NCBI GenBank assembly: GCA_013153795.1
Contig: JAADDV010000082.1
Coordinates: 1-14,885, forward strand
DNA: 14,885 bases
Reading direction: 5' to 3'
Source of the DNA: Aquificota bacterium
GTDB taxonomy: Bacteria; Aquificota; Aquificia; Aquificales; Hydrogenothermaceae
Notes under the pieces: model-generated
What the model was told of the DNA's origin: nothing
The model's input: only the letters and a program-made list of their open reading frames with translations
Database searches by the model: none
Part shown: one piece after another, positions 7,019 through 13,027 of the stretch
How positions within the stretch are numbered: the first letter of the stretch is position 1
How the letters are laid out: each line of letters starts with the position of its first letter
Translations under genes and position numbers: made by a program

Positions 7019-7867
7019 TTACTTCCAGCCAAGTTTATCTCTTAAAATATCAAAGTAATTTTTATCTGGTGTTCTTACTAGATATGTATAGTAAGGAGAT
7101 TGTTTTACTATTATCTTATCTCCATACTGAAGCTGAGTTCCTTCCTGTCCATCAAGGGTAAGCCATGCATCTTTTTCTTTTGCTACCATTTCAATAGTTA
7201 TAGGCTCATAAGGAGGAAGCATTAAAGGTCTGTCTGTAAGGGTATGGGGACAGATAGGGACAATAAGGAAGTTTTCCATCATAGGATAAACAATGGGTCC
7301 TCCTGCTGAAAGAGCGTATCCTGTAGACCCAGTAGGTGTTGATACTATAATACCGTCTCCATTGTATGTGGTGATATATCTATCTCCTACATAAACAGCA
7401 ACATCAACGATTCTTGCTAAAATGGCTTTATTTACAACTACATCATTTAAAACATCAGCCTGTAGTATTTCTTTACCATCTCTTATCAGAGTAGCTCTAA
7501 GCATCATTCTACGGGATATACAAAGTGGTTTAGAAAGGATTTCTGCAAGCACATCAAAAGCTTCATCTTCATTTACTTCTGTTAAAAATCCAAGTCTTCC
7601 AAGATTTATTCCAAGGATAGGAATACCGTGTTTGGCTACTCTTCTTGCTGTTATTAAAAGAGAACCATCTCCTCCAACAACAAGTAAAAGGTCTGTATCT
7701 TTTATATTTTCATCATGTTCAAGGTCTACTAAATTTTCAAAAATTTCTGATTTGATTGCATAGCTGTTAAGCCAGTTTTTTAATCTCTGTGAAAAAGCTC
7801 TTGCTTCTTCACTAGCTTTTGTAAAAATATTTACAGTTTTGAATAAAGGATACAATTTAGCTTGCAT
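7019..7867 (-). CDS. nadK: NAD kinase
   Basis: NadK phosphorylates NAD to NADP using ATP or polyphosphate in the cytoplasm. The 282-residue protein shows the GGDG catalytic motif (65-68, LLVVGGDGSLL), NDVVVNK (141-147), the glycine-rich NGDGIIVSTPTGSTGY block (169-184, NAD binding), the PHTLTDRP segment (207-214) and LTLDGQEG (237-244). The order and length are typical of bacterial NadK. The ATG at 7867 has GAGG 8 bases upstream, and this ribosome site overlaps the stop codon of the upstream 37-codon gene. That points to an operon with the two small membrane proteins above it and ispF below it. Confidence 0.97.
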   Translation of the reverse strand: MQAKLYPLFKTVNIFTKASEEARAFSQRLKNWLNSYAIKSEIFENLVDLEHDENIKDTDLLLVVGGDGSLLITARRVAKHGIPILGINLGRLGFLTEVNEDEAFDVLAEILSKPLCISRRMMLRATLIRDGKEILQADVLNDVVVNKAILARIVDVAVYVGDRYITTYNGDGIIVSTPTGSTGYALSAGGPIVYPMMENFLIVPICPHTLTDRPLMLPPYEPITIEMVAKEKDAWLTLDGQEGTQLQYGDKIIVKQSPYYTYLVRTPDKNYFDILRDKLGWK

Positions 7868-7876
7868 GTATTTTCC

Positions 7877-7990
7877 TCACTGATGCTGTTTTTTTCTTTT
7901 TTCAAGATATAGGGGAAGAAATAAAAATAAAAATCCTAAAAATAAAACTCCTATCAATATAGTTGTTAAACCTACTAATAAATCATTCAT
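7877..7990 (-). CDS. Very small single-pass membrane protein
   Basis: This 37-codon gene starts at ATG 7990-7988 behind a good ribosome site (GGAGG, 8 bases upstream) and ends at TGA 7879-7877. The product begins MNDLLVGLTTILIGVLF, continues as one hydrophobic helix (about residues 4-29), and ends in a basic tail LEKRKKQHQ, so the N-terminus should face outward and the tail inward. It overlaps the end of the 67-codon gene by 8 bases (ATGAATGA junction) and its stop overlaps the nadK ribosome site. The ribosome site and tight packing argue for real translation. I do not recognise a family, and the hydrophobic composition makes homology searches weak. Confidence 0.6.
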   Translation of the reverse strand: MNDLLVGLTTILIGVLFLGFLFLFLPLYLEKRKKQHQ

Positions 7991-8186
7991 CTTTTTCCTC
8001 CGACAATCTATCAAAAAAAAATGATAATAACAGAGATATTACCAAAAATATAAAACCAAAAATTATTAATATCCAGCTACTTTCGTTTTTTTGTAAAACA
8101 AACCCCACAATAGAAGCTACAAACGAACCTATAGAAAGGCCTTTTAATACATCTATAAAAGTTGAAAAAGTTTTTTCATATTTCAT
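7983..8186 (-). CDS. Small membrane protein, two predicted helices
   Basis: This 67-residue frame begins MKYEKTFSTFIDVLKGLSIG and has two hydrophobic segments, roughly residues 15-31 (GLSIGSFVASIVGFVL) and 38-60 (WILIIFGFIFLVISLLLSFF), with an acidic tail RLSEEKDE. It lies between the glyA terminator hairpin and the 37-codon gene, which it overlaps by 8 bases. The ATG at 8186 has no Shine-Dalgarno, so the true start may differ or the mRNA may be nearly leaderless. An opposite-strand frame over the same bases lacks membrane or domain character. A possible function is not evident; a small inner-membrane accessory protein is the simplest description. Confidence 0.55.
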   Translation of the reverse strand: MKYEKTFSTFIDVLKGLSIGSFVASIVGFVLQKNESSWILIIFGFIFLVISLLLSFFFDRLSEEKDE

Positions 8187-8187
8187 G

Positions 8188-8218
8188 ATATAAAAAGAAA
8201 CTGGGGCTTATCAGCCCC
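8188..8218 (-). terminator. Probable terminator after glyA
   Basis: On the minus strand GGGGCT-GATA-AGCCCC (8203-8218) forms a 6-bp, mostly G-C stem a few bases after the glyA stop, followed by AGTTTCTTTTTATA. The T run is interrupted, so termination may be partial and some glyA transcripts could continue into the small membrane genes, nadK and ispF. Confidence 0.55.
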
Positions 8219-8221
8219 TTT

Positions 8222-9487
8222 TTACTCTCCTAAATAGTCTTTAGTCCATTCTGAATAAAGAGGATATGTTGAACAAAGAGATAAAACATCTTCTTTTACT
8301 TCTTGGATAACTTTGTCATCATCAAGATTTTTAAGAACTTTTACTATATTTTTAGCAATTCTTCTCATATCATTTTCTTTCATTCCTCTAGTTGTCAAAG
8401 CAGCTGTCCCCAGTCTTATGCCAGATGTAACCATAGGTTTTTCAGGGTCAAAAGGAATAGCATTTTTGTTTACTGTAATATTTGCTTTACCAAGGGCTTC
8501 TTCTGCTTGATTTCCTTTTACATTTAAAGGTCTAAGGTCTACTAAAACAATATGAGAATCTGTTCCTCCAGATACTATTCTAAGACCTTCAGCTTTAAGC
8601 TCTTCTGCTAGAGCTTGCGCATTTTTTACAGTCTGGATAGCATACTGCCTAAACTCTGGAGACATAGCTTCTTTAAATGCAACAGCTTTTGCAGCTATCA
8701 CATGCATTAAAGGTCCTCCTTGAAGTCTTGGGAAAACCCATTTATCTATATCTTTAGCATATTTTTCTTTTGAAAGAATAAAACCTCCTCTTGGACCTCT
8801 TAATGTTTTATGGGTTGTTGATGTTACAAAATCAGCATAAGGGACAGGTGAAGGATACGCTCCTCCAGCGATAAGACCAGCGTAATGAGCCATATCAACC
8901 ATTAAAAGAGCCCCAACTTCATCAGCTATTTCCCTAAATCTTTCCCAGTCTATAACTCTAGAATATGCAGATGCCCCAGCAACAATCATTTTAGGTTTAT
9001 GTTCTTTTGCAAGTTTATAAACTTCATCGTAATCTATAAGCTCTGTTTCTGGATTTACTCCGTATTGGACAGCATTAAAAACTATTCCAGAAATATTTAC
9101 TCTTGCTCCATGGGTTAAGTGTCCTCCATGGGCTAAACTCATTCCCATAATAGTATCTCCAGGCTGTAGCTGGGAAAAATATACAGCTTGATTAGCTTGT
9201 GAACCTGAGTGAGGCTGAACATTGGCATGTTCAGCATTAAAAATTTCTTTAACTCTTTTAATAGCTAGGTCTTCCGCTATATCCACATACTCACATCCAC
9301 CATAATATCTTTTATGAGGAAGACCTTCTGCATATTTGTTTGTAAGCACTGAGCCCTGAGCTTCCATAACTGCATAAGATGTATAATTTTCAGAGGCAAT
9401 CATCTCAAGATGTTCTTGCTGTCTTTTGAACTCTTTAGAAATAGCATCAAATATTTCTGGGTCTTGTTTTTTCAAATGTTCTAACAA
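8222..9487 (-). CDS. glyA: Serine hydroxymethyltransferase
   Basis: GlyA is the cytoplasmic PLP enzyme that interconverts serine and glycine and loads one-carbon units onto tetrahydrofolate. The 421-residue protein has the canonical N-terminus (EMIASENYTS, residues 28-37; NKYAEGLPHKRYYGG, 50-64) and the SGSQAN segment (94-99). D198 and H201 lie in MVDMAHYAGL, and the PLP lysine K227 is in TSTTHKTLRGPRGG. The start is TTG at 9487-9485: it is the only start codon in frame near the ribosome site AGGAGG (9497-9502), 9 bases away, and gives MLEHLKKQDP, the normal family start. An extended -10 promoter lies about 40 bases upstream. Expression seems independent of rpiB, although both face the same way. 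Confidence 0.98.
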   Translation of the reverse strand: MLEHLKKQDPEIFDAISKEFKRQQEHLEMIASENYTSYAVMEAQGSVLTNKYAEGLPHKRYYGGCEYVDIAEDLAIKRVKEIFNAEHANVQPHSGSQANQAVYFSQLQPGDTIMGMSLAHGGHLTHGARVNISGIVFNAVQYGVNPETELIDYDEVYKLAKEHKPKMIVAGASAYSRVIDWERFREIADEVGALLMVDMAHYAGLIAGGAYPSPVPYADFVTSTTHKTLRGPRGGFILSKEKYAKDIDKWVFPRLQGGPLMHVIAAKAVAFKEAMSPEFRQYAIQTVKNAQALAEELKAEGLRIVSGGTDSHIVLVDLRPLNVKGNQAEEALGKANITVNKNAIPFDPEKPMVTSGIRLGTAALTTRGMKENDMRRIAKNIVKVLKNLDDDKVIQEVKEDVLSLCSTYPLYSEWTKDYLGE

Positions 9488-9526
9488 CTACTTAAACCTC
9501 CTTGAAAAAATTTTTAACTTAGGAAA

Positions 9527-9535
9527 ATTATATCA
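9527..9535 (-). promoter_or_regulatory. Extended -10 promoter of glyA
   Basis: On the minus strand TGATATAAT is a perfect TATAAT hexamer with the TGn extension, about 40 bases upstream of the glyA TTG. No good -35 is found at 17 bases, which extended -10 promoters do not require. It predicts a leader of about 30 bases containing the AAGGAGGT ribosome site. Confidence 0.55.
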
Positions 9536-9599
9536 GCCGTTTAGTTATATTAGTTGAAACTACAGAAAGATTTGTTAAATCTTTATAAAGAATTTCATA

Positions 9600-10052
9600 T
9601 TATTTACAAAAATTTTTTTCTTCAATTTTTTTTATTAGATTTACTCTTTTTTCATGTCTACCACCTTCAAAATCTGTAGAGAAAAAAACATCAACAATTC
9701 CAAGGGCTACATCTATTCCTAAAACTCTTGCTCCAAAAGCTAAAATGTTTGCATCATTATGCTTTCTAGCCATTTTAGCCATATATTCATTTGTGCATAA
9801 AGCGGCTCTTATCCCTTTTACTTTGTTCGCAGCTATTGATATACCAATTCCTGTTCCACAAATTACAATTCCTCTATCAGCTTCTCCAGAAGCTACAGCA
9901 TTAGCTACAGCTTCTCCATACACAGGATAATCAACTCTTTCTTCAGAAAAGGTTCCTTTATCTAAAACTTCAAAACCTTTTTCTTCCAAGTGCTTTTTTA
10001 CTATTTCTTTATACTGAAAACCGGCATGGTCTGAGCCTATAGCAATTTTCAC
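9600..10052 (-). CDS. rpiB: Ribose-5-phosphate isomerase B
   Basis: RpiB interconverts ribose 5-phosphate and ribulose 5-phosphate in the pentose phosphate pathway in the cytoplasm. The 150-residue protein shows the family motifs: GSDHAG (6-11), the CGTGIGISIAANK block (65-77) with catalytic C65, H98 in ARKHNDANIL, and GGRHEKRV (130-137) binding phosphate. Length is typical (about 145-150). The start is GTG at 10052-10050, supported by AGGAGG at 10061-10066, 8 bases upstream, giving the standard MKIAIGSDHAG start. Only a weak AT-only hairpin (9566-9584) follows the stop, so some read-through toward glyA is possible. The rpiB-glyA pairing of genes is seen in various bacteria. Confidence 0.97.
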   Translation of the reverse strand: MKIAIGSDHAGFQYKEIVKKHLEEKGFEVLDKGTFSEERVDYPVYGEAVANAVASGEADRGIVICGTGIGISIAANKVKGIRAALCTNEYMAKMARKHNDANILAFGARVLGIDVALGIVDVFFSTDFEGGRHEKRVNLIKKIEEKNFCK

Positions 10053-10094
10053 GAAAATTTCCTCCTGTAAAATGTTAAACTTATTTACTAAAAA

Positions 10095-10101
10095 TATTAT
10101 A
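10095..10101. promoter_or_regulatory. Overlapping divergent -10 boxes
   Basis: TATTATA reads as TATTAT on the plus strand (10095-10100) and TATAAT on the minus strand (10101-10096). It sits midway in the 69-base gap between divergent rpiB and the first DsbC-like gene. Both directions leave a short leader with a strong ribosome site. The -35 elements are poor matches on both sides. The two promoters would exclude one another. Confidence 0.35.
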
Positions 10102-10121
10102 CATTTAAGGGAGGAAACTAA

Positions 10122-11096
10122 ATGAAAAATATAAAAAACACCATATTAGGGACAATTTTATCCTCAGCAGTGCTACTATCTTTTTCAAAAGCTGAAAATC
10201 CAGCAAAAGGAGGGGAGGCTCAAAATATAAAAACAGGCTGGGAACAATGTTTATATCCTGAAACTGTAACTAAATCTGAAGTTTATGAAAAATTAAAACC
10301 TTTTTTAAAAAAAGGTCATGAGGTTTTAGATGTTAGAAAATCTCCTATACCAGGTATATACGAGGTTATTTTAGTCCGTGATGATAAAGTAATCCCTGTA
10401 TATGTAGATTGTAATTTAGAGCATTTCTTTTATGGAAGAGTGCAAAATATTCATACAAAAGAAAATCTTGTAGAAAAAGCTATAAAAGAATATGCAGATA
10501 AAACTTTAGATGCAAAAAAAGAAATTTTAGCTAAAAGACTAGGAAAAGAAAAAGCAAAAAAACTTATTGAAATTTTAGGAGAAAAAGTATTAAAAAATAT
10601 CCAATTTATAAATCCTGAAGAAATTCCAAAAGATAACAATGTTGTTTTAGGTAATCCTGAAGGAAAAGTTGTTTTATATTCTGTAGAGGAGCCTGAGTGT
10701 ATCCATTGTGCTGAATTTGCTCCAAAAATAGAAAAATTATTAGAAAAATACAAAGACATAAAACTAGAAGTTATTCTTATTCCTTGGAGTATGCATCCAG
10801 ACGGAGCAAAAGTAATAGAAAGAGTCATTTGTGAAAAAGACCCTAAGAAAAAAGTAGAAATTTTAGAAAAAGCATTTAAAGCTACAAGAGAAAAAGATAA
10901 AGAAACTATCAAAAAACTTGGGAAAGAATGTAAATTTGGAAATGTAATAGCTCAAAGAAACTGGATATTCTTTAGCCGTAATCAAATCAAAGCTACTCCA
11001 GCTTTAATTCTTCCAAATGGAGTTGTTATCACAGATAGAGAAATTTTAAAAGATGAGAAAAAATTAGAAGAAATTTTAAAAATTATAGTTTCATAA
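10122..11096 (+). CDS. DsbC-like periplasmic thiol:disulfide protein, copy 1 (CIHC)
   Basis: The 324-residue precursor has a signal peptide (MKNIKNTILG, cleavage near KA-E at residue 24), so it is periplasmic. An N-terminal DsbC/DsbG-type dimerisation domain is marked by KSPIPGIYEVIL (73-84) and IPVYVDC (91-97). A lysine-rich helical linker follows (about 113-160). The C-terminal thioredoxin fold has the active site C193-I-H-C196 and the cis-proline P293 in KATPALILPNG. DsbC/G proteins isomerise or reduce wrong disulfides. Six cysteines (43, 97, 193, 196, 237, 270) match those of the next gene; 237/270 correspond to the structural pair of E. coli DsbC, and 43/97 look like an extra N-terminal pair. 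Compared with copy 2 it has A-T-P instead of G-T-P and lacks the GGY-I-P end motif. The ribosome site GGGAGG is 7 bases from the ATG. Confidence 0.88.
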   Translation: MKNIKNTILGTILSSAVLLSFSKAENPAKGGEAQNIKTGWEQCLYPETVTKSEVYEKLKPFLKKGHEVLDVRKSPIPGIYEVILVRDDKVIPVYVDCNLEHFFYGRVQNIHTKENLVEKAIKEYADKTLDAKKEILAKRLGKEKAKKLIEILGEKVLKNIQFINPEEIPKDNNVVLGNPEGKVVLYSVEEPECIHCAEFAPKIEKLLEKYKDIKLEVILIPWSMHPDGAKVIERVICEKDPKKKVEILEKAFKATREKDKETIKKLGKECKFGNVIAQRNWIFFSRNQIKATPALILPNGVVITDREILKDEKKLEEILKIIVS

Positions 11097-11114
11097 ATTT
11101 TTCACATTATAAAC

Positions 11115-11126
11115 GTTTAATTAAAC
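11115..11126. promoter_or_regulatory. Perfect 12-base palindrome between the DsbC-like genes
   Basis: GTTTAATTAAAC is a perfect palindrome in the 60-base gap between the two DsbC-like genes, just after a TATAAA sequence at 11108-11113. It could be an operator for a separate promoter of copy 2. Its AT content makes chance occurrence plausible, and no terminator is seen after copy 1. Confidence 0.25.
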
Positions 11127-11156
11127 TTAATAATTTAAAATTAAAGGAGGAAATAA

Positions 11157-12131
11157 ATGATAAAAAGAAAATTTTTGGCGGGGGTGCTTGCTACATCTAT
11201 AATTTTTTCTGGAGCAATAGCTTCTGAAAAAGCAGAAGAAAACTCAAAATGTGTTCCTTTAAAAGAATTTACTGTAGAAAAAGCTAAAAAACTTTTAAAA
11301 GACTACCTTCAAGGGGGAGTTAAAGTAGTAGGAGTAGCAAAATCTCCAATAGATACTCTTTATGAAGTGGATGTAGAAGTAAATGGAAGAAGATTTCCTG
11401 TTTATGTAGACTGTGGTTTAAATTATCTTGTTATGGGAAGAATTATTGATATTGATAAACAAAAAGACTTAACAAAAGCTAGAACAGAAGAGCTCACTAA
11501 ACAGGCATTAGAAGAAAGAAGTAAAGAGCTAGAAAAAGTTTTAGGAAAAGAAACAGTAGCAAAATTGAAAGAAGCTTTAGGGCCAAGAGCTGGAGATATA
11601 AAAATTGCTGACCTTAGTGGTATAAAAGATTTAGACCCAGCAGGAATGGTAATAATTGGAGACCCAAATGCAAAACATACAATCTATGTAGTGGATGACC
11701 CAGAATGTCCTTTCTGTGCTAAATTAGATGAAGAAATTAAAAAAGTATTAGAAAAAAGGAAAGACGTTAAATTTGTTATCATTTTACATCCATTATCTTT
11801 TCACAGACATGCAGCAGGTATTACAAGAAACATTATTTGTACTGAAGACCCTAAGAAAAAAGCTGAAATCTTAGAGCAAGCTTTTGAAGCTGTAAGAAAT
11901 AGAGATACTAAAAAACTTTCTGAACTTGAGCTAAAAGATAAATGTGAGAAAAAAGATGCAAGACTTGTAGTTTCTCAAAACTATAAATTTGCCCAAAGTG
12001 CAGGTATAAGAGGAACACCAGGTTTAATATTCCCGAAAGGGGTAGTAGTAGGTGGTTACATACCAGCTGATAAAATAGAGAAAATTCTGGATGCGTTAGT
12101 ATCAGAAGAAAAATCTGCTGAAAAGAAGTAA
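11157..12131 (+). CDS. DsbC-like periplasmic thiol:disulfide interchange protein, copy 2 (CPFC)
   Basis: This 324-residue precursor is a diverged tandem copy of the preceding gene. The signal peptide (MIKRKFLAGVLATS, cleavage near IAS-E at residue 23) exports it. It has the dimerisation-domain motif KSPIDTLYEVDV (62-73) and FPVYVDCGL (80-88), a charged helical linker (about 100-145) and a thioredoxin fold. The active site is C184-P-F-C187 with cis-proline P288 in GIRGTPGLIFPKG, and it closes with VVVGGYIPADKI as in classical DsbC. Cysteines 32, 86, 184, 187, 228 and 263 correspond one-to-one with copy 1. The E. coli protein has 236 precursor residues, and the extra length here is in the linker. 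AAAGGAGG lies 7 bases before the ATG. The gene precedes the ABC ATPase gene by about 20 bases and is likely co-transcribed with it. It is the better candidate for the canonical isomerase. Confidence 0.92.
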   Translation: MIKRKFLAGVLATSIIFSGAIASEKAEENSKCVPLKEFTVEKAKKLLKDYLQGGVKVVGVAKSPIDTLYEVDVEVNGRRFPVYVDCGLNYLVMGRIIDIDKQKDLTKARTEELTKQALEERSKELEKVLGKETVAKLKEALGPRAGDIKIADLSGIKDLDPAGMVIIGDPNAKHTIYVVDDPECPFCAKLDEEIKKVLEKRKDVKFVIILHPLSFHRHAAGITRNIICTEDPKKKAEILEQAFEAVRNRDTKKLSELELKDKCEKKDARLVVSQNYKFAQSAGIRGTPGLIFPKGVVVGGYIPADKIEKILDALVSEEKSAEKK

Positions 12132-12140
12132 TAAAAATAA

Positions 12141-12185
12141 GGAGGACAGGGGTGAGTTTGAGAGCTTCTAATTCCCCTGTCCTTT
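12141..12185 (+). promoter_or_regulatory. Inverted repeat occluding the ribosome-binding site of the ABC ATPase gene
   Basis: AGGACAGGGG (12143-12152) and CCCCTGTCCT (12174-12183) are perfect 10-base inverted copies, extendable by two G-U pairs (12141-12142 with 12184-12185). In mRNA the stem would contain the whole GGAGG ribosome site and the first G of the GTG start, leaving a 21-base loop. No T run follows, so it is not an ordinary terminator. Translational control of the ATPase gene is inferred; a DNA-level operator is possible. Confidence 0.55.
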
Positions 12186-12979
12186 CTATTGAAAATCTAA
12201 AAGTATCTTTTCATATAGAAAATCAAATAATACAAGCTTTAAAAGGAATATCTTTTAAACTTTATAAAAAAGAAATACTGGCTTTAGTTGGAGAATCTGG
12301 CTCAGGAAAAAGCGTTACTTGCTTCTCTATCTTAAAACTTCTTCCTAAATATGCATCTTTTTCAGGAAAAATAACATTAAATACCCAAAGAGCATCTATA
12401 GAAAATATTCTTTCTGCAGACGAAAACACATTAAGGCATATCCGTGGAAACATTGTATCTATGGTTTTTCAAGAGCCATCTGCTGTTTTAAATCCTTTAT
12501 TAACTGTTGGTGAGCAGATTGTAGAAGCTATTTTAGCCCATCAAAACATTTCCCGAGAGGAAGCTAAAGATAAAGCTCTAGAAGCAATGAAAAATGCCCG
12601 TATACCAGAACCAGAGAGACGTTTCTATCAATATCCCCATGAGCTTTCTGGCGGTTTAAAACAAAGAGTTGTTATTGCAATTGCAATTGCAAATAAGCCA
12701 GATATTATTCTTGCAGATGAACCAACAACAGCTTTAGATGTAACAGTTTCAGCCCAAATCTTAAAGCTTTTTAAAGATTTAAAAGAAAACTTTGGTATAT
12801 CTCTTCTTCTTATAACCCATGACCTTGGAGTTGTTGCGGAGATAGCAGATAGGGTTGTTGTTATATATAAAGGGGAAATTGTAGAAGAAGGAGACGTTTT
12901 TGAAATTTTTGATAATCCAAAACATCCATATACAAAAAAACTTTTAGAATCACGACCCAAAATTTCAGATATTGTCTAA
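12152..12979 (+). CDS. ABC transporter ATP-binding protein, Opp/Dpp (OppD) type
   Basis: This 275-residue ATPase belongs to the peptide/nickel-type importer subfamily. It has Walker A GESGSGKS (47-54), Q-loop Q107 in VFQEPSAVLNPLLTVGEQI, signature LSGGLKQR (165-172), Walker B IILADEPTTALD (185-196) and switch H223 in LLITHD. The EIFDNPKHPYTKKLLES end is characteristic of OppD/DppD. It stops there, lacking the roughly 50-residue C-terminal extension with the cysteine cluster seen in full OppD proteins. No permease, binding protein or second ATPase is present, so the transporter partners are elsewhere or it acts with a shared system. The substrate cannot be predicted. The GTG start at 12152 follows AAGGAGG (12139-12145) by 6 bases, but both ends of the start region are folded into an inverted repeat. 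It is about 20 bases behind the DsbC-like copy 2. Confidence 0.9.
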   Translation: MSLRASNSPVLSIENLKVSFHIENQIIQALKGISFKLYKKEILALVGESGSGKSVTCFSILKLLPKYASFSGKITLNTQRASIENILSADENTLRHIRGNIVSMVFQEPSAVLNPLLTVGEQIVEAILAHQNISREEAKDKALEAMKNARIPEPERRFYQYPHELSGGLKQRVVIAIAIANKPDIILADEPTTALDVTVSAQILKLFKDLKENFGISLLLITHDLGVVAEIADRVVVIYKGEIVEEGDVFEIFDNPKHPYTKKLLESRPKISDIV

Positions 12980-13027
12980 AACCTGTTAAAATCTCCTTTT
13001 AGACCAAAATATATAAGGGCTTTTATT

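Noticed and set aside
7012..7032. TTG start for ispF
   Set aside because: It would overlap nadK and add seven residues not found at the family start. The ATG at 7011 follows the nadK stop and fits the family.
7422..7763. Open frame of 113 codons on the plus strand
   Set aside because: It is antisense to well-conserved nadK motifs, with a Ser/Thr-rich composition typical of shadow frames.
7963..8193. Open frame of 76 codons on the plus strand
   Set aside because: It lies opposite the two small membrane genes. The minus-strand frames have membrane segments, tight overlaps and a ribosome site; this one has neither.
9566..9584. Hairpin AAAGATTT/AAATCTTT after rpiB as a terminator
   Set aside because: The stem is almost all A-T and the following T run is very short, so it would be unstable, particularly at high temperature.
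10451..10912. Open frame of 153 codons on the minus strand
   Set aside because: It is antisense to the DsbC-like copy 1, arising from its Lys/Glu-rich codons read backwards as Phe/Ser-rich sequence.
12674..12695. Three tandem copies of ATTGCA inside the ABC ATPase gene
   Set aside because: It encodes the IAIAIA stretch after the LSGG signature, where the family normally has a similar Ile/Ala/Met helix. It is a coding coincidence, not a functional repeat.
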